Shown: positions 1 to 9,185, counted from the first letter of the stretch. The stretch: 64,000 bases of DNA from CBDFGE01 sp965247055 (GCA_965247055.1 CBDFGE010000006.1:682001-746000); one strand, 5' to 3'. Made by a program: numbers and translations. Notes: a model not told the origin generated them from the sequence alone.

Positions 1-564
1 GACTTCGATGGCTACGCGGTAGGCGGACTGGCGGTGGGGGAGGGCAAGGCGCCGATGTACGATGTAACGGAGCAGGTGGGGAGCCTTCTGCCCAGGGACA
101 GGGTCCGATATCTGATGGGGGTCGGCTCCCCGGAGGACCTGGTGGAGTGCGTCGCTCGGGGGATGGACCTCTTCGACTGTGCCCTACCCACCCGGGTGGC
201 CCGCAACGGGGCCCTCTTCACCGCCACGGGCCGGGTCGATATTACCAACCGCCGGTACCGGGAGTCCCCCGGACCCCTGGAGGAGGACTGCGACTGCTAT
301 ACCTGCCTCACCTTTTCGGCCGCCTATCTGCACCACCTGTTCAAGTCCAGGGAGCTGCTGGGTCTGCGACTAGCCTCGATCCACAATTTGAGGTTCGTGA
401 TCAGCCTTGTGGACGCCATGAGGCAGGCCATAGTGAAGGGGGAGTTTGCACACTTCAGGGACAACTTCCTCACGACCTACAGGCCCACTGACGAAGCGGC
501 ACGCCTGTCCCAGAAAGAGGCCTCGATGGAGGCCAGGGGGTTACGCCTCGGAGATAGCCCCTAG
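1..564 (+). CDS. tgt: tRNA-guanine transglycosylase, C-terminal part (5' end outside window)
   Basis: Queuine/preQ1 tRNA-ribosyltransferase, which exchanges guanine 34 for a 7-deazaguanine in GUN-anticodon tRNAs. The frame is open from base 1, so only about 187 C-terminal residues are present. Family features visible are GGLAVGEGK near the start, the YLMGVGSPEDL stretch, GMDLFDCALPTR, and the zinc site CDCYTC (bases 289-306) followed by a His in YLHHL. The GTG at 34 is internal, not the true start. The stop overlaps the convergent MoaD-like gene by 4 bp. Identification is secure. Confidence 0.95.
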   Translation, partial: DFDGYAVGGLAVGEGKAPMYDVTEQVGSLLPRDRVRYLMGVGSPEDLVECVARGMDLFDCALPTRVARNGALFTATGRVDITNRRYRESPGPLEEDCDCYTCLTFSAAYLHHLFKSRELLGLRLASIHNLRFVISLVDAMRQAIVKGEFAHFRDNFLTTYRPTDEAARLSQKEASMEARGLRLGDSP

Positions 565-842
565 GAGCCGCCAGCCACCGCAGGGACGATGCTGATCTCG
601 TCTCCCTCTTTGGTCGCCGTACCAAGGCCCTGAAGGAATCGCACGTCTTCCCCATTCAGGTAGATGTTCACGAAGTAGCGCAGCTCCCCTGCCTCGTCCA
701 CCAACCGCTCCTTGAGGCCCGGAAACTGGGCGTCCAGGCGATCTACCATCTCCCCCAGGCTGGAGGCCTCCGTCTCAATCTTGTCCTGGCCGTTGGTCAC
801 ACGGCGCAGGGGCGCGGGAATACGAACCAAAACTCCGCTCAT
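561..842 (-). CDS. MoaD/ThiS-family sulfur carrier protein
   Basis: A 93-residue beta-grasp ubiquitin-like protein. The tail reads VPAVAGGS, so the diglycine normally activated to a thiocarboxylate is followed by one extra Ser. In HcyS-type carriers an extra C-terminal residue is known to be removed by a JAMM/Zn protease before use; here that is inference, and no such protease gene is in the window. It is the last gene of a minus-strand run thrC / NIL / this gene, which argues for sulfur delivery in cysteine or homocysteine synthesis rather than molybdopterin or thiamine. A ThiS or MoaD role cannot be excluded. Confidence 0.8.
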   Translation of the reverse strand: MSGVLVRIPAPLRRVTNGQDKIETEASSLGEMVDRLDAQFPGLKERLVDEAGELRYFVNIYLNGEDVRFLQGLGTATKEGDEISIVPAVAGGS

Positions 843-879
843 CTTTAGGTACCCTCCTTGGGGGAAAGGGGAATAGGCC

Positions 880-1122
880 TCAGCCCTCTATAACGTCGCC
901 GGCCACCGGGTCCACCCGTACGCCCTGGGCGCTGACCCACTTGACACCGCTCTCTATCTCCTCGTCAACACCCTCCAGCTCCAGCACCACCCAACCCATG
1001 TTCTCCCGCACGTCTGCCCGCCGTATGTTGGTCACCACGTGGAACTGCTGGCCGAGCTGGTAGATTATCGGTCTGGGGACGAGTTCTGGAGGGAATGTAA
1101 ACTTGACACGCTGCTTCCCCAT
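880..1122 (-). CDS. NIL domain protein
   Basis: An 80-residue protein consisting of a single NIL domain, the ferredoxin-like fold also found at the C-terminus of methionine transporter ATPase MetN and in proteins linked to homocysteine formation. It begins MGKQRVKFTFPPELV and contains the typical ITNIRRADVRENMGW-like stretch (here VVTNIRRADVRENMGW). It lies 7 bp downstream of thrC and 37 bp upstream of the MoaD-like gene, so the three are probably co-transcribed. No catalytic residues are evident; a ligand-binding or accessory role in the sulfur amino acid pathway is inferred from neighbours. Confidence 0.85.
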   Translation of the reverse strand: MGKQRVKFTFPPELVPRPIIYQLGQQFHVVTNIRRADVRENMGWVVLELEGVDEEIESGVKWVSAQGVRVDPVAGDVIEG

Positions 1123-1129
1123 CCTCGCG

Positions 1130-2374
1130 TTACCTCCTCCCTTCCAGGTTGACGCCGTTCCACGCCTGCTCGAAGGAGCTCAGGGTAGGGGTGATCGGCA
1201 GGGGGTGGACCACGTCTTCCACGGCCTCCTGAGTTTTGAGACCGTTTCCCGTTATGTATGCTACCGTTAGCTCGTCCCGCTTTATCGTGCCGTTTTTGGC
1301 CAGGTGCTTGAGACTGGAGACCACGACGCCGCCCGCTGTCTCGGTGAATATGCCCTCCGTCTCGGCAAGCAGCTTCATCCCCTCCGCCACCTCCTCTTCG
1401 GCCACGGCATAGGCGGTGCCGCCAGACTTGCGAAGGGTCCTCAGGGAGTAGATCCCATCGGCGGGATTACCGATGGCGAGGGACTTGGCGACGGTGTTGG
1501 GCTTCACCGGCCGGACTACGTCATCTTCGCTCTTGAAGGCCTCCACGATGGGAGAGCAGCCCGCCGCCTGGGTCAGGTGCATCCTGGTGTTTACAGGCCC
1601 GTCTACGACCCCGAGGGAGACCAGTTCATTAAACCCCTTCCATATCTTGGTGTAGAGGGACCCCGAGGCGGAGGGTACCACGGCATGGTGAGGCAGGCGC
1701 CATCCCAGCTGCTCGGCCACCTCGTAAGCCAGGGTCTTGCTGCCCTCCGAGTAATAGGGCCTCATGTTGATATTCACGAAGGCCCAAGGATAGTTATCCG
1801 CCACCTCGCTGCACAGCCGGTTCACCTCGTCGTAGGTACCCTTGACGGCGACCATAATGGGTGCGTAGATAGCGGCCCCTATCACCTTGCCGTACTCCAG
1901 GTCGGCCGGTATAAAAACCACGGCGCGCATGCCTGCCCGGGCCGCATGGGCCGCCACGGCGCAGGCCAGGTTCCCCGTGGACGCGCACGCCAGGGTGTCG
2001 AAGCCGAACTCCAGGGCCTTGGTCGCGGCCACCGAGACCACCCGGTCTTTGAAGGAGAAGGAAGGATTTACGCTGTCGTTCTTGATGTAGAGGTTGTCCA
2101 GGCCCAGGAATTTACCCAGGTTCTTGGACTTTATAAGGGGGGTGAAGCCGGCGTTGATGTCCACGGCGTCCTTGGCGTCCACCGGCAGGAGGTCCTGGTA
2201 CCGCCACATGCTGAGGGGACCCCTGGCTATGCGCTCGCGACTGATGACCCGGGCGATACTATCGTAGTCGTAGACCGTCTCCAGAGGCCCGAAGCAGAAG
2301 TCGCAGACATTTGTGGGTTCTATGGGGTACTCCCGGCCGCACTCACGGCACAGGAGGCCAGTCACGAAAGCCAA
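1130..2374 (-). CDS. thrC: Threonine synthase family PLP enzyme with N-terminal zinc ribbon
   Basis: 414-residue fold-type II PLP enzyme. Threonine synthase converts O-phosphohomoserine to threonine. An N-terminal zinc ribbon (Cys 9, 12, 24, 27) precedes the catalytic domain; the PLP lysine lies in SFKDR near residue 108, and the phosphate-binding loop is ASTGNLACAV. Downstream NIL and MoaD-like genes raise the alternative that the enzyme accepts a protein thiocarboxylate and makes cysteine or homocysteine, as CysM does with CysO. Sequence alone does not decide. A strong promoter lies upstream at 2435-2463. The ATG at 2374 gives a normal family length. Confidence 0.88.
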   Translation of the reverse strand: MAFVTGLLCRECGREYPIEPTNVCDFCFGPLETVYDYDSIARVISRERIARGPLSMWRYQDLLPVDAKDAVDINAGFTPLIKSKNLGKFLGLDNLYIKNDSVNPSFSFKDRVVSVAATKALEFGFDTLACASTGNLACAVAAHAARAGMRAVVFIPADLEYGKVIGAAIYAPIMVAVKGTYDEVNRLCSEVADNYPWAFVNINMRPYYSEGSKTLAYEVAEQLGWRLPHHAVVPSASGSLYTKIWKGFNELVSLGVVDGPVNTRMHLTQAAGCSPIVEAFKSEDDVVRPVKPNTVAKSLAIGNPADGIYSLRTLRKSGGTAYAVAEEEVAEGMKLLAETEGIFTETAGGVVVSSLKHLAKNGTIKRDELTVAYITGNGLKTQEAVEDVVHPLPITPTLSSFEQAWNGVNLEGRR

Positions 2375-2434
2375 TGCAATAGGACCTGCTCACAAGAGTC
2401 GAAGCTGCGTTTTACGCGAGGGCTATCTTGGGCG

Positions 2435-2463
2435 ATGTTACCAGAGGCCCTATGGGTTGTCAA
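2435..2463 (-). promoter_or_regulatory. Sigma-70-type promoter for the thrC cluster
   Basis: On the minus strand TTGACA (2458-2463), 17 bp, TAACAT (2435-2440), about 60 bp before the thrC start. The -35 box is part of a short palindrome, GGTTGTCAACC. Near-consensus spacing; not tested. Confidence 0.6.
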
Positions 2464-2561
2464 CCGCGTGTACTCGTCCAGGAGATGCCGGACGTTCCCA
2501 GCTCAACAGCCAGCACGTCTGGTCACCTGAACGAGACCGAAGCGGCCCCACGTGCCGGGGG

Positions 2562-2590
2562 TTGACAAACCTTCCGGTTTTTGATGGAAT
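2562..2590 (+). promoter_or_regulatory. Possible promoter for the BNR-repeat gene
   Basis: TTGACA (2562-2567), 17 bp, TGGAAT (2585-2590), about 85 bp before the gene at 2676. The -35 is perfect and the -10 matches 4 of 6. It is divergent from the thrC promoter, so this about 300-bp spacer is a shared control region. No riboswitch was recognised in it. Confidence 0.45.
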
Positions 2591-2675
2591 TCCTGTGTCG
2601 AGGGATAAGAGAGGGGGAAAGGCTGTGCCTTCGGCCCTCTCGTATCTCGAGCAGTATGGCAAGGAGGGATGAGTC

Positions 2676-3689
2676 ATGGCAGGTAAGACAATGGTCTATG
2701 TAGGAGCGGGGAACCCAGCGGGCTCCGGCTCCCCCGGGCTATGGCGTATGGATATCGACGCCGGGAAGTGGGAGGCTATATCCGACCACGGCCTGGCACC
2801 CCAGCCCGAGGCGCGGGTGATCGCCGTCCACCCGAAGAACCCGGAGACGGTGTTCATGGGGTGCCAGCGCGGCCTCTACAAGAGCACCGACCGGGGCGAC
2901 AACTGGAAGCGGTCGGCCCTGCCCGAGGCCCGAAGCGTCATGTCCCTCGTGTTCCGGCCGGATAATCCCAACGTGATGTTCCTGGGCACGGAAGGGAACG
3001 AGATTTGGCGCAGCGACGACGGCGGCGAGTCGTGGAAGTATGCGTCCACCATCGAAGACCCAGACGCTGTGCAGATGATGTTCGCCATCCGCATCCTGGG
3101 TCTGGCCATCGAGCCCAAAAACCCGGACGTGATGTACGCCGCCATGGAAGTGGGGGGCGCGGCACGTAGCATGGACGCCGGCAAGACCTGGACCATAATC
3201 AACAAGGGTCACTCGGACGATGGGGACTGGCTGGACCACCACGCGGTCGTGGTCGGCGGCCGCAACTCCGAGGCCATTTTCATCTCCAACCGCTCGGGCG
3301 TCTGGCGGAGCCGGAACCGTGGCGACGAATGGGACAACCTCCACTTCGACAAATTTGCTCCGCTCACCTATTCCCGCGGGGTGCGGGTGGACCCCAACGA
3401 CCCCAACACCCTCTACGCCTGCGCCGGGCCGAATTTCGGCGGTGAGCAGGGGGGCATCCTACGCTCGACGGACCTGGGGGAGAGCTGGGCGCGTTTCGAC
3501 CATGGCGTAGAGGTCAAAAAGAACACCTTTGGGGTAGCCATAAACCCGGCCAACTCCAATGAGGTATTCTTCGTCAACCTGATAGGCCAGGTGTTCGGCA
3601 CCAGAGACGGCGGCGGTACCTTCAAGGCCTATCCTCTCCCCGAGGAGGCCAACAACACGGGGATGGGGATAGCCATAGCGCCGGCATAG
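2676..3689 (+). CDS. BNR/Asp-box repeat beta-propeller protein
   Basis: 337-residue protein of repeated Asp-box motifs (S-x-D-x-G-x-x-W): KSTDRGDNW, RSDDGGESW, RSMDAGKTW, RSRNRGDEW and RSTDLGESW. Each is preceded by a segment of the type V(H/R)PKNPETVFMG, as in sortilin/VPS10-like and photosystem assembly YCF48-like propellers. No signal peptide or membrane segment is visible, so it is likely cytoplasmic. Sialidase catalytic residues were not recognised, so a glycosidase function should not be assumed. Start ATG 2676 has a good ribosome site (AAGGAGGGATGA). A hairpin terminator follows at 3767. Confidence 0.82.
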   Translation: MAGKTMVYVGAGNPAGSGSPGLWRMDIDAGKWEAISDHGLAPQPEARVIAVHPKNPETVFMGCQRGLYKSTDRGDNWKRSALPEARSVMSLVFRPDNPNVMFLGTEGNEIWRSDDGGESWKYASTIEDPDAVQMMFAIRILGLAIEPKNPDVMYAAMEVGGAARSMDAGKTWTIINKGHSDDGDWLDHHAVVVGGRNSEAIFISNRSGVWRSRNRGDEWDNLHFDKFAPLTYSRGVRVDPNDPNTLYACAGPNFGGEQGGILRSTDLGESWARFDHGVEVKKNTFGVAINPANSNEVFFVNLIGQVFGTRDGGGTFKAYPLPEEANNTGMGIAIAPA

Positions 3690-3766
3690 CCCCGCAGGGC
3701 GTAGGGACATAGAGCTAGCCTTGTGCCTGCATGACAGGAGCCGGCGGAACAAAGGCGGTGACCATA

Positions 3767-3799
3767 GGGAAGGGAACCCCAACACAGGGTTCCCTTCCC
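3767..3799 (+). terminator. Hairpin terminator after the BNR gene
   Basis: A perfect 13-bp stem (GGGAAGGGAACCC at 3767-3779 with its complement at 3787-3799) and a 7-nt loop, about 75 bp after the BNR stop. The trailing bases (TGATTGTC) are only weakly T-rich, so termination may be partial. Confidence 0.65.
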
Positions 3800-3876
3800 T
3801 GATTGTCGGGACCCCGGAGGTATAGCGCTGCGGGCGCACTGCCGCCCAGGCTACGTTCGGGGTCAAAGGAGGGGTA

Positions 3877-5784
3877 GTGGCGCAGCAAGAGCAGCTGGAC
3901 CACCTGTTGAGGGAGTCCGGCGTAATACAGCCCCCCGAGCAACTGGCCGCAAACGCCAACCTACTGGACTACCGGCAAGAGTACCTCCGCTCCATCGAGG
4001 ACCCCGAGGGGTTCTGGGCCGGCGCCGCTTCGGAGCTTGACTGGTTCCAACCGTGGAGCCAGGTCTTCCAGTGGGACTACCCCAGCTTCCGATGGTTCGT
4101 GGGGGGAAAGTGCAACATCACCGCCAACTGCCTCGACCGCCACGTGAACTCCCCACGGAAGAACAAGGCCGCCTTTATCTGGCTGGGCGAGGATGGCGCG
4201 GAGCGGATATTCACCTACGGCCGTCTGGCCCGCCTGGTAAACCGTTTCGCCAACGGCCTCAAGTCCCTGGGTGTGGGAAAAGGGGACCGGGTCGTCATCT
4301 ACATGCCCCTGAGCCCCGAGGGAGCCATCGCCATGCTGGCCTGCGCCCGCATCGGGGCGGTACACAGTGTGGTGTACGCTGGGTTTAGCGTCGGAGCCTT
4401 GCGCGATCGGATCATGGACGCCCGTTCCAGGGTGGTCATCACGGCGGACGTAGGCTACCGCAGGGGCCGGAAGGTGGACCTCAAGGGCATCACCGACGAG
4501 GCCATCGAGGGGCTGGACCTCGTAGAGCGGCTGGTGGTGTGGCACCGCGACTCTCCTCCCGCTGCCGCCACGAGCGAGAAGGAGGTGGACTTCGACGAGT
4601 TGCTCAACTCCGGAGGCCCCGACTGTGAAGCCGAGGTCATGGACGCCGAGGACCCCCTGTACATCCTTTACACCAGCGGAACGACGGGCAAGCCGAAAGG
4701 GGTGCTCCACGTGCATGGGGGCTACATGGTGGGCACCTACTACCACTTCAAGACCTTCTGGGACATCAAGGACGAGGACGTGTTCTTCTGTACCTCGGAT
4801 ATTGGATGGGTGGTGGGACACAGCTATATCGTCTACGCCCCCCTGGTGGCCGGCGCCACCACCGTGTTCAGGGAGGGCGCCATCGACTATCCCCACCCGG
4901 GGGTCTTCTACGAGGTCATCGACAGATACGGGGTAAGCGTAGCCTTCACAGCACCCACCGCGGTCCGGATGCTCATGCGCTACGGGGAAGAGTACACGCG
5001 GGGCTATGACCTGCGGAGCCTGCGCTTCCTCACCTGCGCGGGGGAGCCACTGAACCCCGAGGCGTGGCGCTGGGCTTACCAGCACCTGTGCGGTTCGGGG
5101 GAGTGGGGCTACATGGCCGACAACTACTGGCAGACGGAAACGGGCGGACCGTGCCTGGCCACCCTGCCCGTCATGGCAGCCAAGCCGGGCAGGGTGGGCT
5201 TGCCCCTGCTGGGGGTGGTGGCCGACGTGGTGGACCGGGAGGGCCAGCCCATCACCGAGCCCAACAAGGGTGGCCTGCTGGTGCTCAAGCGCCCGTTCCC
5301 CCACATGTTCCGTACCGTGTACGGAGACCCCGACAGGTACGCCCAGGACTGGAACCGCATCCCCGGCTGCTACTTCACCGGCGACGTGGCGCTGAAGGAC
5401 GAGGACGGCTATTTCATGGTCGTGGGCCGTGCCGACGACGTGCTGAACGTGGCGGGCCACCGCATCGGCAGCGCCGAGGTGGAGAGCGCGCTCGTCTCCC
5501 ACCCCAGCGTCGCCGAGGCCGCGGTCATCGGCGTGCCGGACCCGATCAGGGGGGAGTCCATCAAGGCATTTGTGACCCTCCGCATGGGCAACGACCCATC
5601 CGCAGCGATGATTGGGACCCTCCAGGACCACGTGCGCCACGAGCTGGGCCCCATCGCCATCCCCTCGGCCATAGACTTCGTGCCCGCCCTTCCCAAGACG
5701 CGGTCGGGAAAGATAATGCGCCGCCTCCTCAAGGCCCAGGAGCTGGGGCTGGACCCCGGCGACATCACCACCCTGGAGGAGTAG
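3877..5784 (+). CDS. acsA: Acetyl-CoA synthetase (AMP-forming)
   Basis: 635-residue adenylate-forming enzyme making acetyl-CoA from acetate, ATP and CoA; propionate is a possible alternative substrate. The ATP-binding loop YTSGTTGKPKG is near residue 265, the YWQTETGG motif near 420, the hinge GRADDVLNVAGHR near 520, and the catalytic lysine, a known acetylation target, in KTRSGKIMRR near 609. Length is slightly below the 650 typical of AcsA because of a shorter N-terminus. The GTG start at 3877 is chosen for the ribosome site AAAGGAGGGG just upstream. The next gene starts 3 bp after the stop. Confidence 0.93.
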   Translation: MAQQEQLDHLLRESGVIQPPEQLAANANLLDYRQEYLRSIEDPEGFWAGAASELDWFQPWSQVFQWDYPSFRWFVGGKCNITANCLDRHVNSPRKNKAAFIWLGEDGAERIFTYGRLARLVNRFANGLKSLGVGKGDRVVIYMPLSPEGAIAMLACARIGAVHSVVYAGFSVGALRDRIMDARSRVVITADVGYRRGRKVDLKGITDEAIEGLDLVERLVVWHRDSPPAAATSEKEVDFDELLNSGGPDCEAEVMDAEDPLYILYTSGTTGKPKGVLHVHGGYMVGTYYHFKTFWDIKDEDVFFCTSDIGWVVGHSYIVYAPLVAGATTVFREGAIDYPHPGVFYEVIDRYGVSVAFTAPTAVRMLMRYGEEYTRGYDLRSLRFLTCAGEPLNPEAWRWAYQHLCGSGEWGYMADNYWQTETGGPCLATLPVMAAKPGRVGLPLLGVVADVVDREGQPITEPNKGGLLVLKRPFPHMFRTVYGDPDRYAQDWNRIPGCYFTGDVALKDEDGYFMVVGRADDVLNVAGHRIGSAEVESALVSHPSVAEAAVIGVPDPIRGESIKAFVTLRMGNDPSAAMIGTLQDHVRHELGPIAIPSAIDFVPALPKTRSGKIMRRLLKAQELGLDPGDITTLEE

Positions 5785-5787
5785 GCT

Positions 5788-6117
5788 GTGCAAGAGTGCC
5801 CGGTATGTGGTAATAACACCGCAAGCATTGAACCCGAGCAACATACGTTACTGCAACGCGTAAGTTGCGACACGTGCGGTTGCTATAGATGGGGTATGTT
5901 GACATCTTTCCAGATGGACTCCATTCCAAGGTATCTTTTGTCGGCTGTGATAAGAGAGGCATCGGAGCACGCGACGCGCCTGGATATATCGTCCGAGACC
6001 GTAGCTGCACATGTGGAATCGGCATCTATCCCAGACGGTCCCCTGGACCAAATGGACCGTATCATGATGTACGTTTCTCGAAAGGCAGACTCAGTAGAGT
6101 CCCAGGAAGTGGTGTAA
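5788..6117 (+). pseudogene. Zinc-binding hypothetical protein, 3' end cut off by IS256 copy 1
   Basis: Opens with GTG 3 bp after acsA and encodes a protein starting MQECPVCGNN with a second Cys pair in SCDTCGCYRW, a four-Cys zinc ribbon. The last about eight residues and the stop come from the left end of the IS256 element that starts at 6092, so the original C-terminus is lost. Base composition is clearly lower in GC than acsA, which suggests separate origin. No function can be assigned. Co-transcription with acsA is likely from the spacing. Confidence 0.55.
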
Positions 6118-7462
6118 CAAGAGGAGAGGGTCTGGATGAAGAGAGACCACCACGTCATCCTTAGCGGGCAAAGACGAGCCTGAGAAAGGAGGACAACGGT
6201 GGTCAAGGAAAGGATGGACCTGCTTGAGCTAATGCGCAAGAGGGGAGTCGACGGTGACGTGGACTTTCTACGAGAGGCACTGAGAGTGCTGGTCGAGGAG
6301 ATCATGGAGGCTGATGTGTCATCGAGGACCGGTGCTGGGTATGGAGAACGCAACCCTGAGCGGGTGACCCAGCGCAACGGGTACCGGTCTCGAGCATGGG
6401 ACACTCGCGTAGGGACCATGGAGTTGCAGATACCCAAGCTCAGAGAGGGAAGCTACTTTCCGAGCCTGCTGGAGCCACGGCGTCGCAGCGAGCGAGCTCT
6501 GCTGGCGGTGATCCAGCAGGCGTATGTGGAGGGTGTATTGGACGAGGCGAGTGGATGATCTGGTCAAGGCTCTTGGGTGCGAGGGTATCTCAAAGAGCCA
6601 AGTGTCGCGTATCTGCCAGGAGCTGGACGGGGTGGTGGAGAGCTTCCTGGGTCGGCCGCTGGACGGCGGATCATATCCCTACCTGTGGCTGGACGCACTA
6701 ACCCAGAAGGTCAGAGAGGCCGGTAGGATAGTCAACGTCAGCGTGGTGGTGGCGACGGCGGTCAATAGCGAGGGCAAGCGTGAGATCGTTGGGATGGACG
6801 TGGGTACCAGTGAAGACGGCGCCTTCTGGCTGGCCTTCCTGCGCTCACTGGTCGCCAGGGGCCTCGGCGGGGTGGAACTGGTGGTATCGGACGCTCATCA
6901 GGGACTCAGGGATGCCATCGCAACTGTCTTCGGTGGGGCCAGTTGGCAGCGGTGCCGCACCCACTTCATGACCAACCTGCTCACTCGGGTCCCCAGGAGC
7001 GCTCAGCCCTGGGTGGCCACCATGGTACGCACCATCTACCAGCAGCCGTCCCCTCAGGAGGTGCATGCCCAACTCGAGCGGGTGATTGCTCAGCTCCAGG
7101 ACCCGTTCCCACAGGGCGCCTCTCGACTGGACGAGGCTGGACCCGACGTCCTGGCCTTCTCCAGCTTCCCCGTCGCCCACTGGAAGAAGATCTGGTCCAA
7201 CAACCCCCTGGAGCGTCTCAACAAGGAGATACGGCGCCGCACCGATGTGGTGGGCATCTTCCCTAACCGCCCAGCTGTCCGTCGGCTGGTCGGCGCCGTC
7301 CTAGCTGAGCAGCACGACGAGTGGGCCGTCGGCCGTCGATACATGACACAGGAGGTAACCACCTCCAACGAAGCTCTACCCAGAGCCGAACTCGCAGAGG
7401 CAGCGGCCTAGACGATATCAACAGGATGACGTACTCTTACACCACTCTATGGGACGTGACCC
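6092..7462 (+). mobile_element. IS256-family insertion sequence, copy 1 (inactive)
   Basis: 1371 bp, delimited by comparison with the inverted copy at 24155-25524: identity begins at CAGTAGAG and ends at CGTGACCC. Imperfect terminal inverted repeats share GTCCCA and then AGTGGTGTAA from each end. The flanking 8-9 bp are not direct repeats (GGCAGACT left, CACGAAAT right), so this is not a simple fresh insertion. It truncates a gene on each side: the zinc-binding ORF on the left and moxR on the right. It is 1 bp longer than copy 2 because of the transposase frameshift. Confidence 0.88.
6199..7411 (+). pseudogene. IS256-family (Mutator-type) transposase, frameshifted
   Basis: DDE transposase of the IS256 family, broken into two frames (6199-6558 and the frame running to 7411). 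Compared with copy 2 the sequence TATCGACG reads TATTGGACG near 6537-6545, a net +1 bp that shifts the frame after about 113 residues. The rest is intact and keeps the catalytic candidates: Asp in WLDALTQKV, Asp in VVSDAHQG, Glu in NNPLERLNKEI. IS256 elements are not known to need frameshifting, so this is taken as inactivation. GTG start with ribosome site AAAGGAGG. Confidence 0.88.
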
Positions 7463-8302
7463 CACGAAATCCCGGCCACCGAAGGCCGCCGATCCCTGGG
7501 CCGCCCGAAGCAGCGCCACCGCCCCCCGTGGGCTGACCCCAACCACCACGGCCGGATGCTCCCGGGTCGCCCCTACCAGATTGACAATATACTGCCTTAC
7601 CGGCAGCGCCACCTGGACCTGCCGCACTGTGTCCTGCATCTCCACCACCTCGTCGACACTCAGCACGGGAGCCACCTCCGGTAGCCCGTGCTCCGAGCGG
7701 GAGAGTATCTCCAGCTCCTGTTGCGGCGTAGGTAGCCCTATACTCGTGGAGACCAGGAACCGGTCTAGCTGGGAGTTGGGCAGGGGAAAGGTGCCGTGGC
7801 TTTCCACCAGGTTCTGGGTCGCGATGACCATGAAGGGTCGGGGCAACGTGTGCTGGACGCCGTCGGCGGTTACCTGGTACTCACCCATGGCTTCCAGCAG
7901 CGCCGACTGAGTCCGGGGTCCCGTCCGGTTTACCTCGTCGGCCAGCACGATATTGGCGAAGATAGGTCCTGGTACGAACTCGAACCGGCTCTGCCGCAGG
8001 TCGAAGATAGACGACCCGGTAATGTCGCTGGGCAGCAGGTCCGGCGTAAATTGAATCCGGGAGAACCGCCCCGCGAGGGACTGAGCTATGGTCTTGGACA
8101 GCAGGGTTTTACCGACAACCGGAAGATCCTCTAGGAGCACGTGCCCCTGGGCGAAGAGCCCCAGCAGCGCAGACTGAATCGTCCTCTCCGAGGCCACCAC
8201 TACCAGGGCTATGTTGGAGGCCAGGGCTGCGAACCGCTCATGGAACCGGGTCCACTTCACGGTGCCGTCTTCGTCCGACCGGGCTTCTCTTAGCAGTTTC
8301 AC
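7418..8302 (-). pseudogene. MoxR-family AAA+ ATPase, C-terminus removed by IS256 copy 1
   Basis: MoxR ATPases act as chaperones with VWA-domain proteins. Visible are Walker B (IVLADEVNRTG), MATQN-like sensor 1 (VIATQNLVE), and the arginine-rich SPRGAVALLRAAQ lid motif. The Walker A region reads LEDLPVVGKT where the family has a Gly-containing PG(V/L)xKT, so nucleotide binding may already be impaired. After GGRDFVG the last 13 codons are IS sequence; some 40-60 C-terminal residues are missing. GTG at 8302 is preferred over upstream ATG codons because of the AGGCGGGG site. A VWA gene lies far away at 27621, not adjacent as usual. Confidence 0.75.
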
Positions 8303-8544
8303 GGCACCCCGCCTTTCGATCCGTTTCCCGGCCGCGCACCTCCCCGGACGCATCCCCAAGGGCAGACCGGCACCAGCAGAGAGGCGCTGTTGACTGCCGC
8401 TGTATGAAGGTCAAGTATAGCACGGGGCCTCCATGGCTTCCAGGGTGAACCCTCCCCACTTCCGGGGGGGGTGCACCCGGTTCGTGCTGTCGACGTTCGG
8501 TGTGGGCCGCCGACGGAGGGTGTCGCCTCGGGAAACCCCGGAAG

Positions 8545-8784
8545 CTATCCGTCTGCCGGCGCCTGGTATAGCTCCGTGTCGGGGCGGTAGTCCCTCCCCG
8601 AGAACCAGAACTCGTAGTGGGACGCCACGCGTTCAAGGGTGGCCCCACGCGCCGCCGGCGTGTAATCCGAACCTCGATAAATCTTTCCGGGATGAGCCAC
8701 ATCCAAAGGACTAAAAGGGTGGTACCCAATTTTACACCAGGGGTTGACGAGATGCTGCTCCGGGTAGCGGAGTTGAAATGCCAC
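8545..8784 (-). CDS. Small hypothetical protein (doubtful)
   Basis: A 79-residue ORF whose composition looks protein-like (for example HYEFWFSGRDYRPDTELYQ), unlike the Arg/Pro-rich shadow frames around it. It overlaps the start of the plus-strand zinc-ribbon gene by 34 bp, so only one of the two starts can be right as drawn. No family recognised. Between 8303 and 8750 nothing else was found. Confidence 0.3.
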   Translation of the reverse strand: MAFQLRYPEQHLVNPWCKIGYHPFSPLDVAHPGKIYRGSDYTPAARGATLERVASHYEFWFSGRDYRPDTELYQAPADG

Positions 8785-9021
8785 AACTGCGGCCGCACGA
8801 GGGGGGAGATCGTAGCACCAACCGTGGGCGGACTGGACGTGAAGGCCACGTCCTTGAGGGCGGCAGCCCGTTCACGTGCGGCTGGACAGAGGACCTCGCC
8901 ACGCTGCCGTCATTGTGGCGGACTGCTATACGTCGATGAGCCCTTCAGCGTGCGCTCCGGCGAGCTATCGAGACTCGTAGATATCCCGGGCAGGCCCGTC
9001 CTCGACGCCAAGGCCGCGTGA
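8751..9021 (+). CDS. Small zinc-ribbon hypothetical protein
   Basis: About 89 residues with two Cys pairs, CHNCG near residue 10 and CRHCGG near residue 62, a probable zinc ribbon spaced by an Arg/Ala-rich middle. The start at ATG 8751 is chosen because the frame upstream is Arg-rich and lacks a ribosome site; an in-frame start at 8617 would add 45 residues. No function known. Confidence 0.5.
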
Positions 9022-9185
9022 AGGGGCCGTGGATTCTCGGCCGTGGCCAGGCCACTCTCGTTGGGGGAGGATAGCGATTTGGGTGGCACATCGCTGACAC
9101 GACGCTTCAGAGATTCGGTCTCGGACGGCAGGGCTCCAGGTCCGTCGGGTATGAGGTAAAATAAGGACAGGGGGAAACGCGGACG

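Noticed and set aside
2375..2675. SAM riboswitch or T-box ahead of the thrC cluster
   Set aside because: No matching conserved core was found on the minus strand; only promoter elements are visible.
3961..5844. A 627-codon minus-strand open frame
   Set aside because: Antisense to the acetyl-CoA synthetase gene, which has all family motifs; no recognisable protein on the minus strand.
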